The notes beneath the pieces are model-generated. The model saw only the letters and a program-made list of their open reading frames with translations, was not told the DNA's origin and did not search any database. The position numbers were made by a program, and so were the translations under genes. A stretch of 64,000 nucleotides of DNA from Agroathelia rolfsii (Eukaryota > Basidiomycota > Agaricomycetes > Amylocorticiales > Amylocorticiaceae). The stretch is from the NCBI GenBank assembly GCA_018343915.1, contig JABRWF010000003.1, positions 2,108,001 to 2,172,000 on the forward strand, given 5' to 3'. This document shows positions 53,556-64,000 of this stretch, one piece after another; the first letter of the stretch is position 1; each line of letters opens with the position of its first letter.

Positions 53556-53945
53556 TCACCGGCCTTCAGGATGGCGTCCTTCAGCAGACTGGCCTGCTGG
53601 CCCCGTCTCCGGAGGGCTGGCCTCATGGTCGCCACCTTTCGCGCCATATTTAGTCTTGCCTTCCTCTCCTTTGTATTTGTAAGTGTTGTCTGTGCTCTGG
53701 TGGGTCCCTTCCTGGATCGTGCTCGCCTTGCTGAACGCGTTAGCGGGCGGGTCCAACGGACGCTGTACTGCGTCCGAGCCCGAGTCCACGCGGTGGATGG
53801 TGTTATCCGCCGGGGGTTGGTCATCCACGTCTTTGAAATAGGATTCGGCGGAATGTTTGGGATCCTGCGAGAGGACGCGGGGTGTGGTGTGCATCATGCG
53901 CGCTCTCGATACTGTGGCGCGGAATCGGTAGATGCGTGAAATCAT
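53556..53945 (-). CDS. Small hydrophilic protein, probably mitochondrial
   Basis: An intronless frame of 129 codons from the ATG at 53945. An upstream in-frame ATG at 54029 would add 28 residues, but the inner start gives a classical mitochondrial presequence: MISRIYRFRATVSRARMM, rich in Arg and Ser without acids, followed by HTTPRVLSQ, a common cleavage context. The remainder is hydrophilic and disordered (DDQPPADNTIHRVDSGSD; YKYKGEEGKTKYGAKGGD), ending in EGRHPEGR. No domain is recognised. Similar short, Gly/Lys/Asp-rich mitochondrial proteins occur across fungi and some are stress-induced, but that is analogy only. The opposite strand also has a frame over this stretch; the presequence favours the minus one. 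Confidence 0.6.
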   Translation of the reverse strand: MISRIYRFRATVSRARMMHTTPRVLSQDPKHSAESYFKDVDDQPPADNTIHRVDSGSDAVQRPLDPPANAFSKASTIQEGTHQSTDNTYKYKGEEGKTKYGAKGGDHEASPPETGPAGQSAEGRHPEGR

Positions 53946-54029
53946 GTTGAAATAGTACTCTCTGAGAAGAGAAAAGCCGGTTGCAGGTATGGTTGTTGTT
54001 GGGGGTGAATGTTGTGCAACGTTCGACAT

Positions 54030-55873
54030 TCAGCTCGCTTTTGAATGGACGTCGACACTGATGATGTCATTGCTACTTGTGGATTACCATATTTATTTCC
54101 GTCATTTGACTGTTGTTGCTACACGTAGCTCAAGCGTAATATTACTATTACTGGCGCAGATGAATACCATCTTTCACTGGGGCGGCAATGGGTAGATACA
54201 AGTGATAAGTATCGAGGAGTGTCGATAGGTGTTAGGTAAAGGAAGGAAGGCGCTCTTGTTTCATGTCACTAAATCTCGACATCAAAAGCAAGGACCGAAC
54301 TTTGGTCTTGCTAAACTCCTGTAGCAATACAATCGCAATGTGAATAACGTCAGTTGAAACAGTTCTCATCAAGATGCTTTTTTTTCATGGACTAATGAGC
54401 GCTTTAATACCTCGAGATACTCCGACTCTGCCTTACTAGTAAACAATCGACCGAAAATGGCCTCAACTAGTCTTTTGATGATTGAAACTGCATGCCTTGG
54501 TGAGAAATGATTCAAACTGAAACTCGTGAACCTAAAACAGCACTTGTGCACGTGTTTTACGATTAGCCCAGCTCAATAGGACCAAGAAAAAGTCAGACCG
54601 CACAGTATGTTGATCAAGCGCTGGGATTGCCTTTGGGGAGCCGTCTGAGCGTGAGCGCCCAAGCTTATGATGAAATTTGTATGTTATTAGTAGTAATCGG
54701 CTCATTCATCTGCGAGACAAGTCCATATCCGTGTGGATCTGAGAATTGTCAATGATAAATCACGACGATCGAGGCTTATTAAGGACTTGATAATTGAACC
54801 TCGAGATTACAACCAATCACGATCGATGAAGTGAAATATACCGTATGTCGATCAAATGACAAATCGGCGACTACCGCCGCAGGGCTCGATTCGGTACAAA
54901 ACAAAAACTGCGGAGGATCACGCAAAGCAAAAGTGCTACGATGATTTGAGATGGCAAGAGTTTGATCAAGACGATAAATGAGTGTAATAATATATGTAGT
55001 AAATTTGCTTCTTGGTCTAGACAATGAAGCTGTGTTATTAAGTAACCAACAGATCGGATTGTTGCAGTTTCCTATTGACCTGGGTACCTTACTCCGAATG
55101 GCCCTGAGTACTGGATATTGAATATAAATATTGAGTCACAACCCATTCACAATGATGGTGATATAGATAGATCATTATCTTGATAAAACGCTGATAGTCA
55201 ACTGGATTATTGCGTTAATTGTCTGAACGAGAACATCAGTGAGCGGTATTAAGCGCTTCAACTTTCGAGTTCGAAGCTCGATTTATGTTCGAAGTATAAG
55301 CGCAATACACGCTAGCAATCAGATGTTTTCGACTTTAGCCAGGGAGCCGTATGGAATGGCATTTCATACCAGGCGTCTTTTCGCAAATGGGCGTGTGCTC
55401 ATCAGCAGGTTTCGGTAAGGACTCGGATCTTACTGGGTCGCCAATACTAATAAGTAAGGTTTGAGGGGCTTGCGATGCAGTATTGGGGGTGGGCTTATTG
55501 AGACAAGTGCCATTAGCAAAATCAGGTGGCCTGGAATAATAAACCTGTACCGTTCTTGAACGTTTGAACCCTTGATGGCCGTTGTATTCAAGTATGTTGG
55601 CACCGGCGTGCCAGTAATTGGTGGCAGTGCTTAGGTAAGAGAACGGATTGGCCCGGGATTGGCTGTTGTCCGCCTCATCCCGAAGGCCTCCATTTACGTC
55701 ACCGATCTCTCCCGGGCCAAGGATTGGGCACAATTCGATTCGCTGCGTCACATTCTTAAAGACGACGACATTTTGGCGTGGTAGTGCTCCATCCTCACCT
55801 CCTACAGCCATCTCACTACCCATCTCACTAGCATACTACTAGCTCTTCCAACTCTGCTTTACAAAAACCAACC
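54030..55873. other. Intergenic region (1.8 kb)
   Basis: Spacer between divergent genes. It is AT-rich with many tgat/atca runs near 54700-55320. A CT-rich leader precedes the RCF2 ATG (55795-55860). A minus frame of 162 codons (55335-55823) overlaps this promoter and lacks family features. Confidence 0.4.
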
Positions 55874-56754
55874 ATGAAGCTCGCCACTCAACAGGAGATC
55901 GATGAGCATAACTCCGCTACCATTCGCGGTGCCTTGGAAGGAGCCCTGGGTAGCGCTGCTGTCGCAGTACCAGGCTTCTATATGCTCAACAGACGATGGG
56001 CATACTATCGCTCACTACCCTTGTCCCTGAAGACGCTGGGTGTCATTATTATCGTCGCACCCTGTCTCTCCATCCAAGCTGAGCGACGAGGTCTCGAGTA
56101 CGACAAATCAAGATGGTATGAGTTCCTAGAGACAAGTTAACACTCAGTCCATGAACTCATGTTCGATTCTTCAAAAAGGACCGGTGCCGGCAAGGAGGAG
56201 CTCGACCGCGAGGCCGCTGTCCAGGAACGGCAATGGCAAGGACTGTCTACCGGTTCCAAGATTAGGCAATGGGCGACAGATCGCCAATACAGCATGATCT
56301 TGAGTGGCTGGGCAGCAAGCATGGCTGGTGTAGGTGCCTACCTCTACCGTGACCGCTACCAGACGACTGGCCAAAAGGTATGTATTATAATCATTGATTA
56401 CGGTTTCGAAGGAAATTCTAGACTAATCACCTTATTCTTCTAACCAGCTCGTTCAAGCCCGTGTTTGGGCTCAGGGCATTACAATCGGCCTGATCATTGC
56501 TGCCGGTATTCTAACACAGACAAACCGTGCCGAAGCAGCTAAACATGTAAGTCTGACTGAAACTTTTTACATTTTTGCGTTTGAGGGCTGACATTTGTAT
56601 CTAGAAACTCGAGGATCACTCGTGGAAGTACATCGTAAGTTCCTACTCATGTCGTTCAAACCTGGACCTATCTGACGCATACACTCTCTAGTTGGAAGAA
56701 CAAGCAAAAGAAGACGCTGCCCAGAAGGCGGCTGCCGGTGCTGCACCAGCCTAG
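55874..56754 (+). CDS. RCF2: Respiratory supercomplex factor 2 (HIG1 domain)
   Basis: Five exons (55874-56115, 56179-56377, 56448-56546, 56605-56634, 56692-56754) encode 210 aa, close to the 224 of yeast Rcf2. The start MKLATQQEIDEHNSATIRGALEGALG matches yeast MKILTQDEIEAHRSHTLKGGIEGALA in spacing (quoted in pieces: KLATQQEIDEH; TIRGALEGAL). Two N-terminal helices follow. The HIG1 domain (about 95-165) holds MILSGWAASMAGVGAYLYRD and LVQARVWAQGITIGLIIAAG, with the QARxxAQ motif of the family. A short charged tail closes the protein (LEEQAKEDAAQKAAAG). Rcf2 sits in the inner mitochondrial membrane and helps complexes III and IV associate and regulates complex IV activity. All introns are GT-AG. 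The 30-nt fourth exon would be easy to miss. Confidence 0.92.
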
Positions 56755-59581
56755 ATGACATATTCGTCTTTTCAACATGCATAGACATTATATCATGACC
56801 ATTTGTACATAGTATATTATTATCATCTGCCTAATGTACTATCGCATTCACAGGAACCCATCTTTGTATTTCACCTATCGCATGTACACATGTATCCTAC
56901 CCAAAATATGTGCGCATAGTTATTGGCTAGTGAATGAGAACAGCGCGCCACATTATGTTTGGTCTTGTGGTTGCACTGAGCTAAATACGTTGACCGTATA
57001 AATGTTCTGCTGGTAGGGTGATCAAATGAGTACTAGTCGATATTACCAGACAGGACTGGATGCTATGTTTTTTGGGACATATCCCGTGCACTGTCCGCGT
57101 AAATTGAAGTCTGCAGCGTAGTGGTAAGCCGAAGGGTCTTGGCCCGCGGGAATTTATGCGAAAGGCGTAGCTTGTACTTTTAGGGAAGTTGACTTGAACA
57201 TTTCGAGCTGCTTTGTCAACACAGTTTGGGAGCGTGGCTTGTTTCCGTCTTCGACCTCAGCAGTCACTGCGACTTACTACAAACATTCTCATGCTTTTTT
57301 ATATATACCCACACCGTTTGATACCTTTGTTATGAATACTAACTTGAAGTTCCAGCAGAAGGATAATTAGCTCCGAGTTCGTCACCTGTGGATTTCATTT
57401 TATTCAATGCCTTGAGTAGGAAAATCTTTGATTTGCGATAAGATCACAAGATTAAGGTCAGGTCCATTTTCTTCAGGGTTTTCAATCCATGCAGTATCTT
57501 CTTCAGTACACCGAGATCCAATGGGATGGCCTAAAGAGTAACGCTCGAGTAGCACTTGAGTATTAGAACTGTATGACTCGGACTCGGGACAAGCTCGGCT
57601 CTACTTGGAAATTCAACTTCAAGTACTATTACACTTGTTTCAGGCTGCCATACACTGTGGAAACCCCAGGCCTAGATAATGCTTCACGAAAGTCATGGTC
57701 ATATGCAACATATTAATGATAGGACTGATTTTATGCTGGGGATACTTATGACGGGGCTAGCAAGTTACCACCGGTAGTACCCTGGTGCTTATGAAACTCG
57801 AGCCTATCATTCATGGTAATTCAAAGCTACTCGAATTTCAATGGAATGCAGTTCATCTACAACTTGCCATCACTAACATATAACTCTACAGTATCCAGTT
57901 CAGTAGAATCGCTCGATTACATGTGACATACTCAACACTGGCATGCATGATGCCTTTATATATCATGGCTACTGATACAGCACTGGTTCTTTTATATCGA
58001 ACAAGTATCGAATGCGCTTCGTCAAGATGCTCGGGTATACTTGCCGTGTTTCTCTCGAGGTCATCTAGGGCTCAAGCCATCTCACTCTTCGTTCCTCATC
58101 TTGGCTATGCACTGGAAGCCTAGGAGCACAGCTTGACCTGCGCTTTGCGAGTCTGGCTCTGTCCATCTCGGTGTGTTAATAGGAGTCGTGACACTGGATT
58201 TCCCGTTTCTTCTTTTCGCAACTCAACCGCCCCTGTGTTCAAACAGGTGTTCAGACGACATTATTCATGCTTGACTCCTATCTGCTCTCGACAAATGTCA
58301 GGTCAGAGTCTAAGTCGCTTCGATGGTGGATATCAACGATTCTTTTCAATATATTACTCATGCCCGTTTCGAACTGGATTGGAATGTCCATCTGAGTTAA
58401 AGATAGCTCGGAAGGATGAGTCTTCACTCAGGATCAATTGGACGTGCACTTTTAGTCTGTCCATCAATTCGGCCACTTCATACGCCCTGGTTGTTGCCGA
58501 CGCCTACTGACAGGATACGTGTCTTATTACCATGTATTAGAGCCTCAGTTCCACTCTTAACTTATGCTTAACGATAAGTATTTACACTTGATTTTGAACG
58601 CAGAGCCGTAGATGCGTGTACCGGGCAATCGACACAGAAAATCGTACGCTAGCGTGGCAGGCATGTGTACGAAGTCCATTGCAATGGTCTCTGGCATTGC
58701 AGTTTGCTTTTTTGGTAGCTATAGACACGAGCAGTCCCCCTGTACAAACAATTATGCCAGTGTTATCAGCCGTAGAAGTGCGCCTGCATTCTCATGTGTA
58801 TTAACATATTACGACTACTAACGTAGATGACGGAGAGTAGCCCTGCTGCTTGTTTACCAAATTCCATATTACTATACTAGTCAAGTTTTGACGAATGATG
58901 CAGGGGATAAGTAGACTTTGAGTAGCATGCGTTTTGCAGATGTGGCACCAGTCATTTGCATTTCCTAAGCGATGAGTATCATGCTTGTCCACAACTTGAA
59001 GACAGGGATGCATCTTTGGAAAGTAGCTGCTCGTCTTCTACCGACAATGCCAGATGCAAGAACATTGCTAGTATTACGGCCAGCCTTGCGGCTTAAATTT
59101 AGTGGGATTTGAGCCCCAGAGTGGCGTTGTCTTTATTCGTACTACCCGGTCTAGAATGAAATTCTGATATTACCGCTTGATATTGTTCAACTTATATGGC
59201 AACATACCTTTCCATGCTGCTCCCTTGATTCAATCAACAGTCTAGTCACACTCGAGATGTTTAATTAATACAGTATAATCAATGAAATATTGGATATTTG
59301 GTTGAGAATTTAATCGCAGTTACTTTCCGCTTATATATTAAAGAGGAAGAGTATGGTCTCAAGTTAACTGAACAAGGCTTATATCACGGAATTCCACTAC
59401 AGAAGATCTTAGCCTGATGTCATGGGATGGTCTAGACCTCATTATTAATAGACTCCTTGGCAGCTACCGCAAGAGAACCGCAACACTCCTCAATAATATG
59501 CGAAAAAAATGAGAAAATCGCGTAAAATGTAAATATCAGTGGTTCTCCTTCATTTTGCCATCCAAAAATCTCTAAAAGTAC
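56755..59581. other. Gene-poor AT-rich region (2.8 kb)
   Basis: No gene was recognised. The first 150 bases are the RCF2 3' region. Frames of 60-125 codons on the plus strand (for example 58133-58510) have no family features and start codons in poor context. Composition and lack of genes continue past the tRNA to 62.2 kb, which suggests old repeat-derived DNA, though no clear element ends were found here. Confidence 0.4.
59574..59579 (-). terminator. Pol III T-run after tRNA-Pro
   Basis: Minus-strand CTTTTA lies three bases beyond the tRNA 3' end, fitting a Pol III stop signal. Confidence 0.6.
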
Positions 59582-59677
59582 GGGCCTAACCAGGAATTGA
59601 ACCCGGGACCTCCTCGATTTGAAAACTCCCGATGGGGCGCTCCCTAACAAGGAATCATACTACTAGACCATCAGGCC
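59582..59677 (-). tRNA. tRNA-Pro (anticodon AGG) with 24-nt intron
   Basis: On the minus strand the 5' end is GGCCTGATGGTCTAGTAGTA, with a D-arm and A box like known tRNA-Pro genes. Acceptor stem GGCCTGA pairs with TTAGGCC (one G-U), and the discriminator is C, as usual for eukaryotic tRNA-Pro. The anticodon stem CCTTG pairs with CGAGG around the loop TTAGGG-T; the anticodon AGG is at 59643-59645. An intron of 24 bases (59618-59641) follows base 37, the canonical place. The T-arm is CCGGGTTCAATTCCTGG. Just after the 3' end lies TTTT (complement of 59575-59578), a Pol III terminator. Confidence 0.9.
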
Positions 59678-62233
59678 GTTGAACAACAGTCGAAATAACG
59701 CGTATATTGCATGTAAGTCCTCTTTCAACGAATAAATCATGTTATTGATGATAAAATTGGAAAAGTGGACTCAGGGCTACCTATTGACATTAAAATGTTC
59801 TTGCTAGAATGCGGTGGTGCTTTTTTTAAATTTTATTTAAATTTTCTTCATTTATGCGACGGTTCTTTCGGTTTTTCCGTTAGCCACTCCGCCACAATTG
59901 AGTTATATAGACTTCGACAGACTCCGACACCACTTCAATAACTTCGACATGTAGAGTTCAATCTTCGCAGCAGAATAGTAATTTAATGAGCTTGATGGTT
60001 TAGGGTACGCCCGGTGACCAGTAGTGACACACGTTATTTAACGTGATTAGAGTGATTTGGAGTAATTTCGTGAGATTCGTGAAATACCGCCAAATCATGG
60101 TGATTTCAAAGATTTGAAAAATCCGTTTGGCAAAATTCTCAAATACCGGCATTTCAGAAAATACCATCCACGAAATGCCGATTCTGAAAAACTCCTGTAT
60201 GAGAGTTTTTCACTCTCAAACAACGCGCGAAGGCCCTAACAGCCTCAGATCTCTGAAACAGATAATCTAGCATGCTCCTAATATGTTATACACTATATTA
60301 CTGTTACACAAGCTAAACTTTTCTGTCAGACTCTTTATGGCTAAGAAAACACTCGAAAACAACACAGCTGCTACCAATAATGAAGCTTATTCTGATATTT
60401 GGAGTGTATCATGCAGATTCACGCTGGCACTGGACAGCCAAAGAGGAACTTGCCTTAATTAAAATTTTGCTCAACAGAGTTAACGTAAAAGGTAATAGAA
60501 AGGCCGCTGACAATTCATTCATGTCAACTGCATAAGTGCTTATCTCTGATCAGCTGGATTATGCCATGAGCATTGCAGATGGTAGACTTATTTTATTTAT
60601 TTATTTTTGAATTGTGTCACTACATCCGTACCGATTCTACGGAAGTAAACCAAAAACCTCTACGAACTTCAGAGGCACAAAAGTATGCTGCTCGGCAACA
60701 AAATAATGCAAATTGTCGCTTTCGAAACACCGGTATTTCAAAAGTGGTATTTCGCTGTATTTCGTTGCCGAGCGCGGCCTACTGTCGCGGGATCCCCATA
60801 ATAGTGGATCTACATGTAAGTTGCTCTGATATTAAACAAACAACCATCGGGCATACTAGATGTATAATGCTGCCGGCTAACTGGCATGGTACGTATTCTA
60901 ACTATTCTTCTCAGCCAAAACCTGCTCCAATTTAGCGGCGCTGATAGGCCACTGGTATTATGCACATCAGCAAGGTGCGGCGGTAATTATGATCCTGGTT
61001 TGAATGGCAGAAACGGAACTGTTGCTGAACCTACCTCCAAAGTGACTTTCATGTGTACCATTATAAAAACCAGAACTATTGTGTGAACAGTCCAGAACTA
61101 ACACTATAGTATGTATTTTCGAAGCTGTTACAATATATCAAAGTAAACAGTTTGATCAGGGGGCTATTGTTAATAAACATACTTTCTTGGGTCATCATCA
61201 ATATTTTGCAATTACATATACAGCTGAGCGTAGCAAAGGGTTGAAGTTTGTTCTCTGTTGTAAATATGCTCGCATACCAGATATTTCTAAAGACAACAAC
61301 AATGACGCGATCATAATATTTCTTCCCGCCTTCTGGCGCTGTCGTTCTCTTTTAGTTGTCATCTGCTCGGCACCCAGTGCTTTCTACTTGTCAGTAAATT
61401 TGGGCGTAGTGATGTTGTGGTATAATTTCTTGTGTAGTCATTCAAGAGCAATAAGTAAACAATTGCAGAATTCGGATTGAATTGCATCAAGATTTAAGGA
61501 CTAGCACATCCTTCATACATTATACAAGGCAGCGATATTGGGCGCAAAATCAAATTCATATACTCAGTACATACATGTATTATAAAATTGCTGAGGCATA
61601 TATCAAAGGTCGGAACAGTACAGATTAGTACAACACTGAACCATAAAAGACAAATCATAAGCTAAAAAGAGAGAAAATGCTTAGGGCTGTGGGGTAAAAT
61701 GTATAATTAGGGGGAAAAAATAATGAATGGAAGTGAAGTAGCAGTTCGTGCGATGTCAATTTGAGTGACGATAGGCATGCATGCAAGATACATGGCATGG
61801 CATAGAAAACACTGCTGATCACCGTAGACGATGTGTTCAGTTTATGCAATGCTACGGCTATATCTGCTTTGGTCTTCATCAAGAATGACTGAGAAATAGG
61901 TTCCATTCAGAAGGTGATATACATAAGCTACAATAAGCCATGATCGAAACGAAGAAAGGCGATGTACAGAATGAAAAGCTGGATGTGCAAAGTGACGAGA
62001 GAGAGAGAGAGAGAGAGGAAAACTAGAGAGGAACACGAAAAATGGAAATGGAAATGAGAACGAAACTTAAAAGTATGGTGTGTATGGAGAAATGATACAA
62101 TCCGGCCATGGTATTATAATCCGAGGTGGGTATCAATAATAGCTGTGCTGTGTCGTGTTCGTACTAGAAACTTTTGTGGATCCGAGTGGGGATTTCCTGA
62201 GGGCCATGGCGCTAACCAAGATGAAAATATCGT
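59678..62233. other. AT-rich region with probable transposon relic
   Basis: No intact gene. The part 60010-60790 looks repeat-derived (listed separately). From 60800 to 62233 there are only short frames, an AG microsatellite (62001-62017) and the 3' region of the last gene. Confidence 0.4.
60010..60790 (+). mobile_element. Probable DNA-transposon relic with Myb/SANT-like coding fragment
   Basis: A plus-strand frame at about 60415-60534 reads ADSRWHWTAKEELALIKILL then NRVNVKGNRKAADNSFMS before a stop. W-x-W-T-x-x-E-E-x-A-L-(I/V)-x-x-L-L is the start of a Myb/SANT-like DNA-binding domain that accompanies Harbinger-type and related transposases in basidiomycetes. On both sides stand similar palindromic motifs: AAATACCGGCATTTCA near 60151 and AAACACCGGTATTTCA near 60725, each within runs of aaatac/gtattt. 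No transposase core was found. The outer limits are a guess. Confidence 0.45.
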
Positions 62234-63213
62234 TCACACCATGTCCTCGTCTTTGGCCTCCGTCTTCTTCATCTTCTTTGCCTTCTTCTCTGCTTTCTTC
62301 TTAGCCATCTTCTCCTCAAAGTACACATTGATCACCTTCTTCGCTTGTTCGCAGTCCATCTTCGACAGCTGTAGCTCCTCAGCTTCACTCGCTGTAATCA
62401 TATCGTGGTACCATCGCCCACACTCTTCTTCCACATCGCCTTCGGGAGTCACCACCGTGACGTATGGAACATACACAAAACGAGGCTCGATCATCTTCCG
62501 AGGTCCTGGCATAGTCATCGACGGCGATGGTCGCATGTCCCACACGAATGTATCGCTGTGAGTCATCCCGCTAGTGGCCGAACGGCCAAAGAATGAAGCA
62601 ATAAACAGTCCCAGAGTCCGAAAGCAATCAACCAACCATCGCCGCAAGCCGTGAGCGCGAGCGCAAATCACCACAACAGTCGATACAACCTCACGCTTGA
62701 TACGATTAAAGATGTTGCTGATAGCACCAGTCGGACGCTCCCAGAGCGAGTGTTCATCAGCCCCTTTCTCCAGGTCGACTTCATTGCTCTTGCAGTCCAT
62801 ACGAGTAATAGTAAAGTTTGCCCAGGGAGCGTATATCTTGCGATCCACATCCTCGTCAGGACGTGCAACAAAGATGGCCGTCCCAGTCGTAATGGAAGAG
62901 TACATGGCACCAGTGAACTCAGAGATGACCTTGGCCTGGTTGGAGATAGCATGGCGGAGCTGAGAGGTCCTGAAAGCGTTGCGGCTGATCGAGCGACGGT
63001 ACAAGAGGCCGAGGACGAGACCGAGGATGAAGATGAAGATGATGGGAATCACAGTGCAAGCGTAGAACTTGAGGTTGGGTTTGACTAGAGGTAAGAAGAA
63101 TCGTATAAGAGGGCGGGTCTGCGTCGATATTGTATATCTTATCACTCACCAGAAGGCATGTAGGCCAGCGTCTGGAGAGTACCTTGTGTGTTAGAGACAG
63201 TCGTAGTATTCAT
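62234..63213 (-). CDS. Single-pass membrane protein, unknown function
   Basis: Two exons (63150-63213 and 62234-63084, 65-bp intron) encode 304 aa. A short N-terminus (MNTTTVSNTQGTLQTLAYMP) precedes one clear membrane segment at about residues 28-48 (FYACTVIPIIFIFILGLVLG) with LLYRRS after it. A weaker hydrophobic stretch (CFRTLGLFIASFFG) lies near residue 175. The rest has VFVARPDEDVDRKIYAPWAN-like, WERPTGAISNIFNRI and PRFVYVPYVTVVTPEGD blocks without a recognised domain. It ends in a Lys-rich coil (EEKMAKKKAEKKAKKMKKTE). No enzyme motif is visible. The model is well supported by exact frame closure and a GT-AG intron. Confidence 0.75.
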
Positions 63214-64000
63214 GTCGAATAATAAGAGCTCTGAGAAACCTGGGAGGAGATACGAGCACTTGGTAGGTCAGGGGTAGGGGAGGGTACGACTGTTGGAGAG
63301 GCATAGAGCTTAGAGAGGAGTATTTAGGTCTTGCCAGTGACTTGTGTCAGCCTCTGATAGCTAGAACATCTTGCCAGCCTCGTCTAGATCGTCAGCCAAA
63401 CCAGTTAGCTAGGAAAAGCCAGTTTCTTTAGCGCCCAAAAACTGGATGATACACAAGAAGGATATATTTCTATCCCGTGCCTGTATACAAGAGTATTTTT
63501 GATTGTGGATCTAATCCAGTCATTTAGGATCATCAACTTCAAGAGTGAGCACTGGCACGAACTCGGAGCCAGTCACGACTTGTGGCAACGCTTGGGGCAA
63601 TCATAATGTCAGCCACAGACGCCACTCAGATTCAGCCACTGTAGTTTTGTTGTTACGCAATTTTAGGTTTCGAGGCGCTGGACCCTTGCTTTTGGGTACT
63701 ACACCACAGAACGGATAACTGATTGATTGGAATTAAGGAGCATCGAACTGAAGTATTTCCATAAGAATTTGTTGTATCGGAATAGTATTTTCAAATACTG
63801 CATCATGTAGCATGATATGTATTGCTCCACGACAAGAAATGAGCATAAGAGCTATCGTAGAGTGTGTGGTAAGGGCGCAAAACAGCTTATCATCAACTGG
63901 GCATGAAACGAATACACAAATAGAAAAAGAAACTAAGACGAAATGAGAAAATAAGAGAAACCAGACGTAATACAAAAACGCTATCCTTCAGAAATGGTCG
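63214..64000. other. Upstream / right-edge region
   Basis: No gene is recognised up to the edge of the window. The first few hundred bases hold the promoter of the membrane protein gene. Confidence 0.4.

Noticed and set aside
55335..55823. Minus-strand frame of 162 codons upstream of RCF2
   Set aside because: It covers the RCF2 promoter, has no domain features and no matching exon.
57115..57180. tRNA-like A box (GCGTAGTGGTAAGCC)
   Set aside because: No B box, no T-arm and no acceptor pairing follow, so it is not a tRNA gene.

Overview
The window is a gene-dense piece of a fungal nuclear genome, most likely an Agaricomycete (Basidiomycota). Introns are short (about 42-145 bp, mostly 50-80) and interrupt nearly every gene. 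The gene content fits: a myosin-motor chitin synthase, an F-box protein of the Agaricomycete type, a secreted intradiol dioxygenase, a heme-thiolate peroxidase, a TKL-like kinase with an HGD catalytic loop, and a seven-helix membrane protein of a mushroom-forming-fungus family. The species cannot be named from the sequence alone.

Layout. 0-2.4 kb: 5' part of a chitin synthase gene (minus strand, runs off the left edge). 3.2-4.7 kb: unknown Gln/His-rich protein. 5.1-5.5 kb: four-exon COX7. 6.0-6.9 kb: YAF9 (YEATS domain). 7.0-15.7 kb: MEC1/ATR checkpoint kinase, intron-rich, ending 86 bp from the YAF9 stop. 16.1-16.7 kb: COA3. 17.1-18.8 kb: F-box protein. 19.6-22.0 kb: tail-anchored coiled-coil protein. 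22.6-24.6 kb: intradiol dioxygenase with a C-terminal membrane anchor. 27.5-29.1 kb: C2H2 transcription factor. 30.6-34.7 kb: FG nucleoporin that begins with a membrane segment (POM121-like layout). 35.6-36.2 kb: cytochrome b5. 36.9-37.3 kb: foldback element. 37.8-39.1 kb: peroxidase. 39.7-39.85 kb: small TIR element. 40.4-45.0 kb: PSY2/SMEK (PP4 regulatory subunit 3). 45.7-47.0 kb: seven-helix protein. 49.2-50.4 kb: kinase with a probable frame break. 51.8-52.9 kb: four-helix membrane protein. 53.6-53.9 kb: small, probably mitochondrial protein. 55.9-56.8 kb: RCF2. 56.8-62.2 kb: gene-poor AT-rich stretch with one intron-containing tRNA-Pro and a probable transposon relic. 62.2-63.2 kb: single-pass membrane protein.

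Two themes recur, though neighbours in fungi need not be co-regulated. COX7, COA3 and RCF2 all serve cytochrome c oxidase or its supercomplexes, with cytochrome b5 and a likely mitochondrial protein also present. YAF9 (SWR1/NuA4 subunit), MEC1/ATR (phosphorylates H2A after damage) and PSY2 (directs PP4 to phospho-H2A) all act on damaged chromatin. Several pairs share divergent upstream regions: COX7/YAF9, MEC1/COA3, nucleoporin/CYB5, PSY2/seven-helix protein.

Exon coordinates were worked out by hand from GT-AG (once GC-AG) sites, reading-frame continuity and family alignment from memory. They are firm for short genes and approximate inside MEC1, PSY2, the dioxygenase and the coiled-coil protein.
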